From contig CAZPWT010000012.1 of assembly GCA_964590435.1 (NCBI GenBank), positions 248,001 through 312,000 on the forward strand: a DNA stretch of 64,000 bases. The letters are read 5' to 3'. The notes beneath the pieces were generated by a model. It was not told the DNA's origin, made no database searches, and worked only from the letters and a program-made list of their open reading frames with translations. The stretch is from WSZJ01 sp964590435 (GTDB taxonomy: Bacteria; Planctomycetota; MHYJ01; WSZJ01). This document shows positions 57,504 through 64,000 of this stretch, one piece after another. Numbering within the stretch: the first letter of the stretch is position 1; each line of letters starts with the position of its first letter. The translations under genes and the position numbers were made by a program.

Positions 57504-60197
57504 TTACTTCCAGTTCTTCAGTTCTTCCAGACTTTTCTCCACCCGCGCGATCTGGTCATCGAACTCCTCAAGCCGCGCGCGCTCCTTCTCCACCAGTTCC
57601 GCCGGCGCGTTCGCGCAGAACTTCTCGTCCGAGAGTTTCTTGCGGATCGAAGCGGCCTGGTCGGCGGCCTTCTTCTTCGAGCTCTCGAGCCGCTCCTTTT
57701 CCTTCGCGGGGTCCACGATCCCGGCGAGCGGGATGAACAAATGCGACCCGGCGACGACCTGGGTGGCGGAGGACGGGGGAGCGGCGAGCGAAGCGCCGAC
57801 GTCGAGCTTCGTGAGATTCGCCGAGTCCTGCACGAGCTGCGCGTGCTCGCCGAGGGCCTTGGCCGTCGCCGCGTCGGGCGCCGACAACGTGGCGGCGAGC
57901 GCCTGCTTGGGCGGGATGTTGTACTTGGCGCGGACTTCGCGGATGGCGCGGACGATTTCCATGAGCGTGCCCGCCGTCTTCTCCGCGTCGAGGTCCACGC
58001 GCGCCGCGTCGGCCTTGGGCCACGCCGCGGTCATGATGCTCTCCTCGCGCTGTGGATCGAAGGCCCTCAGCGACTGCCAGACCTCTTCCGTCACGAACGG
58101 CATGATCGGGTGCATGATCCTTGTGAGGCGGTCGAGGACGTGAAGGAGCGTCGCCCTCGCCGCGGCGCCGTCGGGACGCGCCATGCGGGGCTTCGCCAGC
58201 TCGATGTACCAGTCGCAGTACTCGAACCACGCGAACGAGTACATCTGCGCGGCGGCCTCGCCGAACTCATAGCGCTGAAGCGCCGCGTCCACCGTGCGGA
58301 TCGTCGTGTTGAGGCGCGACAGGATCCAGCGGTCCTCGAACGCGAGCCCCGGGACCGCGTCGCCGTTGGCCAGCGCCGCGGCGCCGGCGAGCGCGCCGGC
58401 CTTGTCCGTGCCGTCGAGGGACATCAGGACGAAGCGCGCGGCGTTGAAGAACTTCGTCATGAAGCGCTGGCCTTCTTCGCCCTTCGTCTTGGAGATGTTC
58501 GTGCCGAAGCGCATGTCCTGCGACGTCGTGACGAGCCGGCTCATGGCGAAGCGCGTCGCGTCGGCGCCGTAAGCGTCGAGCAGCCCGAGCGGGTCGATCC
58601 CGGTCCCCTTCGACTTCGACATCCGCTTCCCGTCGTCCGTCAGGATCGTCGGGTGGATGATGACCGTGTGGTACGGCTCTTTCCCCATGAACTCGAGGCC
58701 GTTCATGATCATGCGCGCGACCCAGAGGTAGATGATGCCGCGGTCGGTCGCGAGCACCGACGTCGGGTAGAACTTCGCGAGGTCCGCGGTCTTCTCCGGC
58801 CAGCCCAGCGTCGCGAACGGCCACAGGCCGCTCGAGAACCAGGTGTCGAGGACGTCCTCTTCCTGCTTGATGGAAGCGCTTCCGCAGTGCGCGCAGTTTT
58901 TCGGGTCGGTGATCTCGACGGTGTAGCCGCTGCAGTCCATGCAGCGCCATGCGGGGATCTGGTGGCCCCACCAGAGCTGGCGGGAGACGCACCAGTCGCG
59001 GGTGTTGTCCACCCAGTCGAGGTAGATCTTGGTCCAGCGCTCGGGCATGAACTTGACGCGCCCGCTGCGCACGGCCTCGGCGGCCGGGACGGCGAGCGGT
59101 TTCATTTTCACGAACCACTGGTCGCTGAGGTACGGCTCGACGATGGTGTCGCAGCGGTCGCAGACGGCGAGCGGGACGACGTGGTCGGTCGTGCCGGCGA
59201 GGAATCCCTCGGCCTCGAGCGCCGCGACGACCTGCTTGCGCGCCTCGAACCGATCGAGCCCCGCGAAGCGCCCCGCGTTGGCGTTCATCACGCCGCGCTC
59301 GTCCATCACGCAGATCGCCTCGAGCCCGTTGCGCTGGCTGCACTCGTAGTCGTTCGCGTCGTGCGCCGGCGTCACCTTGACCGCCCCGGTCCCGAACTTC
59401 GGGTCCACGAACGTGTCCGCGGCGATCGGGATCTCGCGTTTCACCAGCGGCAGCAGGATCTTCTTCCCCACGATCGCCTTGTACCGCGCGTCGTCGGGAT
59501 GCACCGCCACCGCCGTGTCGCCCAGCATCGTCTCCGGCCGCGTCGTCGCCACCGTCAGTTCGCCGCCGCCCACGACCGGGTACTTGATGTGGTACAGCTT
59601 CCCCTTGTCGTCCGGCTGGTCCCGCAACTCGATGTCCGACAGCGCCGTCGTGCAGCGCGGGCACCAGTTGATGATGCGCTTCCCCTTGTAGATCAGCCCC
59701 TTCTTGTACAGCTGCACGAACGCCACGCGGATCGCCTGGGAGTACGGCGCGTCCATGGTGAATCGGGTGCGCGTCCAGTCGCAGGAGCACCCCATGCGCT
59801 CGAGCTGCATGAGGATCGTGTTGCCGTACTGCTCCTTCCACGCCCAGACGCGTTCGAGGAATTTCTCGCGGCCGAGCGCGTGGCGGTTCGTCTTCTCCTT
59901 GCGCAGCTCCTTCTCGACCACGTTCTGCGTCGCGATCCCCGCGTGGTCCGTCCCCGGCAGCCACAGCGCCTCAAACCCGCACATCCGCTTCCAGCGAGTG
60001 AGGATGTCCTGCAGGGTGTTGTTGAGGCAGTGGCCCATGTGGAGGGAGCCGGTGACGTTCGGGGGGGGGATGACGATGACGAAGGGCTGCTTGGTGGAAG
60101 CCGGGTTGGCGGTGAAGCGGCCGGCTTTCTTCCAGCCGGCGTAGATTGCGGCCTCACGCTGCTTAGGTTCGAAGCGGGTAGGAATTTCCAGTGTCAT
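57504..60197 (-). CDS. valS: Valyl-tRNA synthetase
   Basis: 897 residues, family length. Class I synthetase with the HMGH signature at His53-His56 (PPPNVTGSLHMGH) and RMSKSKGTG near residue 522 for the KMSKS loop. The editing domain includes TTRPETMLGDTAVAVHP. The C-terminal coiled coil (KEKERLESSKKKAADQAASI) is the tRNA-binding arm of ValRS and excludes IleRS or LeuRS. The start MTLEIPTRFEP at 60197 is chosen since the frame upstream runs through the pyrimidine repeat and has no similarity. Confidence 0.97.
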   Translation of the reverse strand: MTLEIPTRFEPKQREAAIYAGWKKAGRFTANPASTKQPFVIVIPPPNVTGSLHMGHCLNNTLQDILTRWKRMCGFEALWLPGTDHAGIATQNVVEKELRKEKTNRHALGREKFLERVWAWKEQYGNTILMQLERMGCSCDWTRTRFTMDAPYSQAIRVAFVQLYKKGLIYKGKRIINWCPRCTTALSDIELRDQPDDKGKLYHIKYPVVGGGELTVATTRPETMLGDTAVAVHPDDARYKAIVGKKILLPLVKREIPIAADTFVDPKFGTGAVKVTPAHDANDYECSQRNGLEAICVMDERGVMNANAGRFAGLDRFEARKQVVAALEAEGFLAGTTDHVVPLAVCDRCDTIVEPYLSDQWFVKMKPLAVPAAEAVRSGRVKFMPERWTKIYLDWVDNTRDWCVSRQLWWGHQIPAWRCMDCSGYTVEITDPKNCAHCGSASIKQEEDVLDTWFSSGLWPFATLGWPEKTADLAKFYPTSVLATDRGIIYLWVARMIMNGLEFMGKEPYHTVIIHPTILTDDGKRMSKSKGTGIDPLGLLDAYGADATRFAMSRLVTTSQDMRFGTNISKTKGEEGQRFMTKFFNAARFVLMSLDGTDKAGALAGAAALANGDAVPGLAFEDRWILSRLNTTIRTVDAALQRYEFGEAAAQMYSFAWFEYCDWYIELAKPRMARPDGAAARATLLHVLDRLTRIMHPIMPFVTEEVWQSLRAFDPQREESIMTAAWPKADAARVDLDAEKTAGTLMEIVRAIREVRAKYNIPPKQALAATLSAPDAATAKALGEHAQLVQDSANLTKLDVGASLAAPPSSATQVVAGSHLFIPLAGIVDPAKEKERLESSKKKAADQAASIRKKLSDEKFCANAPAELVEKERARLEEFDDQIARVEKSLEELKNWK

Positions 60198-60210
60198 CGC
60201 GTGTGTCGTC

Positions 60211-60240
60211 TCCCTTTCCCTTTCCCTTGCCCTTGCCCGC
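60211..60240. repeat. Left arm of the inverted repeat around the four-helix-bundle gene
   Basis: TCCCTTTCCC/TTGCCC units, 30 bases. They match the reverse complement of 60824-60853 with one mismatch. Confidence 0.85.
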
Positions 60241-60303
60241 AGCGGACGTCGCAAAGTCCTCCCGCCGTCAGCATCAGCCGGTCCCAGGGAGGGCGCATGA
60301 TAT

Positions 60304-60804
60304 CTATGCGCTTTGCTCACCGAAAGGTTCGGGGAAGAACGGGCGGTCCGGGCGGACGGGGCGGCGGATGACCGGGGTGCCGATGGCGTCAGTCCTGGAG
60401 GACGGCAGGTGAGGAATGGTCTCGCGAGCGGATTCCGGGCCGAGGCGGCAGACGAGCCGCGTGAGCATGGCGACCAGTTCGAGAATGATGGCACGGGCGG
60501 CCGAGCGATCGTCCGGGGTCACGGCCTTGTGGCGCACGGCGACGTCCATGATCGCCGCGCACTCGGTCGCGGATCGGCGGGACATGCGGTAGAAGCGCGC
60601 CTTTTCGCGCGGCGAGAACTCGCCCGCGCCTTCGGCGATGTTGAGGGTTACGGATGCGGAAGCGCGGAGTAGTTGGTCAAGCAGGGTGTGCTTTCCAACC
60701 GGCCAGGCGTCGGAGACGGCGGCGACGAGGGAAGACAGGTCGAGGGAGCGGTGGTAGACGGTGAGCTTCTCGTGGTCCAGGACGGCAGATTTCGGCTGCG
60801 GCAT
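60304..60804 (-). CDS. Four-helix-bundle protein (S23 / 23S rRNA intervening-sequence family)
   Basis: 166 residues from ATG 60804, with GGAG before it; a longer frame runs into the repeat. The family pattern is clear: LTVYHRSLDLSSLVAAVSDAW, then LLRASASVTLNIAEGAGEFS and RFYRMSRRSATECAAIMD. Members are encoded in 23S rRNA intervening sequences or stand alone; the related Avd proteins assist retroelements. The last ~30 residues (VIRRPVRPDRPFFPEPFG) are a non-family tail. The gene is enclosed by the inverted repeat arms at 60211-60240 and 60824-60853, as if it were the cargo of a mobile unit. Confidence 0.88.
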   Translation of the reverse strand: MPQPKSAVLDHEKLTVYHRSLDLSSLVAAVSDAWPVGKHTLLDQLLRASASVTLNIAEGAGEFSPREKARFYRMSRRSATECAAIMDVAVRHKAVTPDDRSAARAIILELVAMLTRLVCRLGPESARETIPHLPSSRTDAIGTPVIRRPVRPDRPFFPEPFGEQSA

Positions 60805-60823
60805 GGCGGGGTCTCCTTCGGGG

Positions 60824-60864
60824 GCGGGCAAGGGCAAGGGAAAGGGCAAGGGAAAGGGCAAGGG
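60824..60864. repeat. Right arm of the inverted repeat around the four-helix-bundle gene
   Basis: GCGGGCAAGGGCAAGGGAAA and further AAGGG/CAAGGG units, 41 bases. The first 30 pair with 60211-60240. The internal units are also direct repeats of 6 bases. Confidence 0.85.
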
Positions 60865-60924
60865 AACTGACGAAGTTGCCCAGCGTGCCGAAGTGCCTTG
60901 CCGAATGCAATCCGTCGCCCCGGA

Positions 60925-61749
60925 TTAGATGGCCCCGAAAATCTCGCGCAGCTTCTTCAGCGACTTCTTCCCCGCTTCCACCGGCTTCTTGTCGCACGTG
61001 TACAGCTCCAGCGTCAGCGGCCCCTCGTAGTGCGTCGCCTTCAGCGCCGCGGCGATCTTCGCCCACGGCATCGTCCCCTCGCCGATGGGGAGGTGGTGGT
61101 GGACGCGCCCCTTGATGTCCTCGACGTGGATGTTCCAGGTGCGGCCGGCGCAGAGGTCGATGGTCTTCTCGAGGTTCTCGCCGACGACCTGCGCGTGCCC
61201 GAGGTCCAGGTTCGCGCCCAGCGTCGGGATGCCGATGTCCTTGAAGGCGCGCAGCAGTGTTTTCACGTCGCCGATCAGGAACCCGGGCTCGTACTCGATC
61301 GCGAGGCGGATGCCGACCGACTCCGCGAGCTGCGCCAGCTCAGCCAGCGCTTCCATCGCCGGTTTCCACGCGCCCTTCCGCGCCGGCCCGGTGGTCACAC
61401 TGGCGACGGTGGCGCCGATCGCCCAGGCGCCGCGGAGCGCGGCCTGCGTGTAGCGGATGCGGGCGCCGACGCGGCCCGCGTCCTTGTCGGCGAGGGACGG
61501 CCCCGGGCCGTCGCGGCAGATGCCGCCGTCGAGCCCCATGGCGGTGTTGATGTTGACGTTCGAGAGCCGGAGTTTCGTGCGGCGAAGGGCCGCGGCGGCG
61601 GCGGCGACGGCGACGGTGTCGTAGGGCCACACGTGCGGCCGGTCGAACAGGACCTCGGCGCCGTCGAACCCCAGCTCGGCGATTTTCGACAGCGCGGCCG
61701 GGGTGGAGAAGCGCAGGAAGGCATTCGTCGAGTACGCGAACCAGGGCAT
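60925..61749 (-). CDS. Sugar phosphate isomerase/epimerase (TIM barrel)
   Basis: 274 residues. AP-endonuclease-2/xylose-isomerase-like barrel: ELGFDGAEVLFDRP (early Glu), IRLAIEYEPGF (metal Glu), LGANLDLGHAQV (Asp and His), NIHVEDIKGRVHHHLPIGEG (His cluster) and GPLTLELYTC (last Glu). Metal ligands are all present. The substrate is not evident. It is same-strand with, but 121 bp from, the esterase gene, with an inverted repeat between them. Confidence 0.85.
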   Translation of the reverse strand: MPWFAYSTNAFLRFSTPAALSKIAELGFDGAEVLFDRPHVWPYDTVAVAAAAAALRRTKLRLSNVNINTAMGLDGGICRDGPGPSLADKDAGRVGARIRYTQAALRGAWAIGATVASVTTGPARKGAWKPAMEALAELAQLAESVGIRLAIEYEPGFLIGDVKTLLRAFKDIGIPTLGANLDLGHAQVVGENLEKTIDLCAGRTWNIHVEDIKGRVHHHLPIGEGTMPWAKIAAALKATHYEGPLTLELYTCDKKPVEAGKKSLKKLREIFGAI

Positions 61750-61773
61750 CAGTCCCGCGGCGCGGCGCGCCGC

Positions 61774-61859
61774 CCCTTAACCTTTACCGTTCCCGTAACC
61801 TTAACCCCCGGCGCACGGAAACGGCAGGTTAAGGTAAAGGGAAAGGTTAGGGCTAAGGG
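61774..61859. repeat. Inverted repeat with 33-nt arms of TTAACC/CCTTT units
   Basis: Left arm 61774-61806, right arm 61827-61859; about 27 of 33 positions pair. The right arm reads as purine-rich units GGTTAAGG, TAAAGGG, AAAGG. The loop is 20 bases. It lies between the isomerase and esterase genes. Confidence 0.8.
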
Positions 61860-61870
61860 TTGGCCCGTTC

Positions 61871-62797
61871 TTATTTCGCGTCTTGTTCGGGAAGCGCGTG
61901 CTTCTCGAAGAACGCCCAGATCGTCTCGCTCGCGTTGATGTCCTTCGAGACCGCGCCGAGGATCTTCTCGCCCACCGCGGGCATCCCGGGCCACGTGTGC
62001 CCGCCGCCGATCACCTTGTAGAACACCACGGGCGCCGTGCCCGCGTACGTCCACTTCTCGACCGTCGTCCCATCGTCCGCCGCCTTGTCCTCGAGCTTCT
62101 CGACTTTCGCTTCCTTCTCGCAGCCGTCCTTCTCCGCCCACCACGCGACGCACTCCTCCGCGCTCATCGAGGAGTCGCGCTTCGAAATCGCGTCGATGCC
62201 GTCGTAGCCGACGATCGGGTCCTCCGTCCCGTGCCAGTAGCAGACCGGGACCGCCCGCGCCGGCTTCGCGCGGTTGCCCGCCAGCTTGAGGAACGTCCCC
62301 GCCACCGGCGCGATCGCCGCGATGCGGTCGGCAAACTCGACCGCGAGCGCATTCGAGAAATACGCGCCGTTCGAAATCCCGGTCAGGTAGACGCGCCGTG
62401 CGTCCGCCGTTCCCGCCTTCACCAGCGCATCGACCAGGTCGGAGATGAACTGGAAGTCCTTCCTGCCCCCTGCCGCGTTCCAGTAGCGCCAGACGCGGTT
62501 CTCGCCGTCGGGATACACGGCCACGAACCCCTTCTTGTCCGCCAGCGCGCTGAATCCCGTGAGCGTTTCCATCTGCTTGCCGGTCGAAGCGGCGCCGTGA
62601 AGCGCGATGACGAGCGGCCGCGCCGCCGGGTTGGTGTCGGCGGGCCTCGGCGGGATGTGCAGCCGGTACGTCCGCTCGTCCCCGCCGACCTGCAGCGTCA
62701 GGTCGCGCGTTCCCGGGGACTTCAGGTCCGGCTCCTCGGCGCGCGCCGCGAGCGCCAGCAACGCCGCGGCCAGGGTGACGATCGTCAGGTTTCTCAT
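61871..62797 (-). CDS. Exported esterase of the LpqC / PHB depolymerase family
   Basis: 308 residues. Signal peptide (VTLAAALLALAARA). The alpha/beta hydrolase triad is complete: nucleophile in LTGISNGAYFS (G-x-S-x-G), Asp in WHGTEDPIVGYDG, His in GGGHTWPG. RPLVIALHGAASTGKQM is the oxyanion strand. Relatives split feruloyl or acetyl esters of plant polysaccharides or short polyhydroxyalkanoates. The substrate here is unknown, but secretion suggests polymer breakdown. Confidence 0.88.
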   Translation of the reverse strand: MRNLTIVTLAAALLALAARAEEPDLKSPGTRDLTLQVGGDERTYRLHIPPRPADTNPAARPLVIALHGAASTGKQMETLTGFSALADKKGFVAVYPDGENRVWRYWNAAGGRKDFQFISDLVDALVKAGTADARRVYLTGISNGAYFSNALAVEFADRIAAIAPVAGTFLKLAGNRAKPARAVPVCYWHGTEDPIVGYDGIDAISKRDSSMSAEECVAWWAEKDGCEKEAKVEKLEDKAADDGTTVEKWTYAGTAPVVFYKVIGGGHTWPGMPAVGEKILGAVSKDINASETIWAFFEKHALPEQDAK

Positions 62798-62913
62798 GAA
62801 TCCTCCTTGCCTCCTTGAACCCCGCCGTCCCGGGCGGGTTTCGCGGAAATCCGCTCGACCCTGCCCGCCCGCAGGGCCAGAATGCCACCCCCTCTTCCCA
62901 GGAGACCCAGGCC

Positions 62914-63288
62914 ATGCTCGGGTTGCGCAGCGTCGGCTACCACGTCCGCGACCTCGCGGGCGCCAGGGCCTGGTACACGAAAGTCCTCGGCCACAGACCG
63001 TACTTCGACCAGCCGTTCTACGTCGGCTTCGACGTCGGCGGCTTCGAGCTGGGGCTGCTGCCTCTCGAGAAGGGCCAGCCGCGGGGCGCCGGCGGGACGA
63101 TCGCGTACTGGGGCGTGCCGAAGGCGAAAGCCGCGTGGTCGCGGCTGGTGCGCCTCGGCGCCAAGCCGCACCACAAGGTGACGGACGTCGGCGACGGCAT
63201 CAAGGTTGGCGCGGTCCTCGACCCGTTCGGGAACATCCTCGGCGTGATCGAGAACCCGCACTTCAAGGTGAAGCGCGCCAGGAAGTGA
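62914..63288 (+). CDS. VOC (glyoxalase/bleomycin-resistance) family protein
   Basis: 124 residues from ATG 62914 with AGGAG upstream. VGYHVRDLAGARAWYTKVLGHRP is the typical beta-alpha-beta start with a metal-position His, and VGAVLDPFGNILGVIENPHF the end with the metal Glu. A single four-strand-plus unit pair, so probably a homodimer. It could be an enzyme or a binding protein; no partner gene hints at a substrate. Confidence 0.85.
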   Translation: MLGLRSVGYHVRDLAGARAWYTKVLGHRPYFDQPFYVGFDVGGFELGLLPLEKGQPRGAGGTIAYWGVPKAKAAWSRLVRLGAKPHHKVTDVGDGIKVGAVLDPFGNILGVIENPHFKVKRARK

Positions 63289-63304
63289 CCCGCGGGTCGC
63301 GTGC

Positions 63305-63310
63305 TAGGAT
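63305..63310 (+). promoter_or_regulatory. -10 box TAGGAT, 7 nt before ATG 63318
   Basis: TAGGAT, seven bases, ATG. Leaderless geometry again. Confidence 0.5.
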
Positions 63311-63317
63311 GACCGCC

Positions 63318-64000
63318 ATGCGCGTCCTTCTCCTCGTCCTCGCAACCGCCCTCGCGGTGTCGGCGCAGGACCCTGCGCCTGCGAAGCCCGCGGAAGTCCG
63401 CCTGGAGATAGCGAAGGCGAAGCGGCCGCTGTCCGGGCACGTGAAGGAGATCCTCTCGCGGCTTCCGGAGTTCAAATACAAGGAGCGCGCGCTGGAGATC
63501 GACGAGCTGGTGGATTCCCGGCGCGAAATTGAATGGGGAGCCGAAGGCGGGTGGCACGAGGTTGTGTCTTCGCTGGCGCGGGCGGCGTCGCTCGAGGTTG
63601 AGGACTCGTGGACGCAGTGGGTCAAGCTGGTTCCCGCGCCGTCCAAACTGCTCGCGCCGCGGATCGAAAAGGACCTTCTGACCGGGTTCCATCGGGAGAC
63701 CGGGCCATCCGGCGAGCCCCTGATCCGCGCGGTGGTCGTGCTCCCGCCGTGGTACGACGCCGGCGGCTGGTGCACCGAGGACCTGACCGCCGTTCACGAT
63801 CCCGCGGCGCCCGCCCCGGTCGAGAATCCCGAGAACATGATGGCGGGCTGGAAGATCCCCGCCTCCGCAACCAGCGTCCTCGCCGCGTGGGGGATCGAGG
63901 TTTACCTGAAGACGACCCTCGAGTCCGTCGCGCTGAAGCCCAAGGCCCGGTACAAGTCCCCGGGAGGAGGAGTCATTGAAATCGAGAGCGTGGAGAAGAA
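63318..64000 (+). CDS. Exported protein of unknown function, 3' end outside the window
   Basis: At least 227 residues; open to the window edge. Signal peptide (MRVLLLVLATALAVSAQ). The mature part begins with a Pro/Ala stretch, then EVRLEIAKAKRPLSGHVKEILSR and a charged helix. Later VVVLPPWYDAGGWCTEDL and GIEVYLKTTLESVALKP. The early part has the look of a secretin-type N-domain or STN-like fold (short beta-alpha units) but I cannot confirm it. No family named. Confidence 0.65.
   Translation, partial: MRVLLLVLATALAVSAQDPAPAKPAEVRLEIAKAKRPLSGHVKEILSRLPEFKYKERALEIDELVDSRREIEWGAEGGWHEVVSSLARAASLEVEDSWTQWVKLVPAPSKLLAPRIEKDLLTGFHRETGPSGEPLIRAVVVLPPWYDAGGWCTEDLTAVHDPAAPAPVENPENMMAGWKIPASATSVLAAWGIEVYLKTTLESVALKPKARYKSPGGGVIEIESVEK

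Noticed and set aside
60824..60864. Possible CRISPR or minisatellite at the CAAGGG array
   Set aside because: Units are 6 bases without spacers, and a complementary array exists 600 bases away, so it is an inverted-repeat arm.
1..64000. tRNA, rRNA, tmRNA or RNase P genes
   Set aside because: No gap showed a cloverleaf with a T-loop consensus or other recognisable RNA core; a covariance-model scan (tRNAscan, Infernal) would be decisive.

Overview
The window is high-GC (by eye about 68-70 %) bacterial chromosome, gene-dense, with no rRNA, tRNA or CRISPR array that I could recognise. ADP-heptose genes (gmhA, hldE), a secretin and many signal peptides point to a diderm. A membrane-anchored Ser/Thr kinase with a WD40 sensor, an FHA-GAF-sigma54 activator, a secreted caspase and a four-helix-bundle (S23/IVP) gene together suggest Planctomycetota or a similar lineage. 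This is inference, because no phylogenetic marker was compared.

Layout. 1-1.6 kb: rtcB (runs off the left edge, split by a mini-intein) with archease. 1.7-5.2 kb: a cyclic-nucleotide-binding protein, a three-repeat protein of unknown family and a FliL-like protein. 5.2-11 kb: an MFS transporter, a ParE-type toxin-antitoxin pair, a methyltransferase, a glycosyltransferase, a degenerate hydrolase and a radical SAM enzyme. 11-17.7 kb: a TPR protein, the kinase-WD40 protein and a LysA-type decarboxylase. 17.8-27.1 kb, minus strand: nuoAHJKLMN plus arginase, behind a good promoter. 27.2-30.1 kb: DUF58, BatA-like and receiver genes, overlapping. 30.2-31.6 kb: accessory genes (Imm50-like immunity gene; winged-helix regulator plus partner). 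31.9-36.4 kb: rpsO-pnp, a lipoprotein and a short secretin. 36.7-43.6 kb: sigma54 activator, DUF255 thioredoxin protein, phosphofructokinase, FAD oxidoreductase and aldo/keto reductase. 43.6-50.3 kb: hldE, gmhA, ldcA-like, a lipoprotein and an M16 peptidase. 50.5-57.5 kb: a caspase with an EF-hand and four Tudor-like barrels, small genes, a HTH/PIN module and a DUF3160 protein. 57.5-64 kb: valS, a four-helix-bundle gene between inverted repeats, a sugar isomerase, an esterase, a VOC protein and a truncated secreted protein.

How genes work together. RtcB and archease form an RNA ligation pair. NuoA/H/J/K/L/M/N would build the membrane arm of complex I, so the peripheral arm must be encoded elsewhere. 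HldE and GmhA make ADP-heptose for LPS. DUF58, BatA-like and receiver proteins form a signalling or assembly unit. rpsO-pnp is the conserved translation and RNA-turnover pair.

Two genome-wide habits stand out. First, many start codons lie only 6-10 bases after a clear -10 box, which implies leaderless mRNAs. Second, intergenic spaces repeatedly carry long inverted repeats whose arms are built of short degenerate tandem units; one such pair encloses the four-helix-bundle gene, the others are empty.
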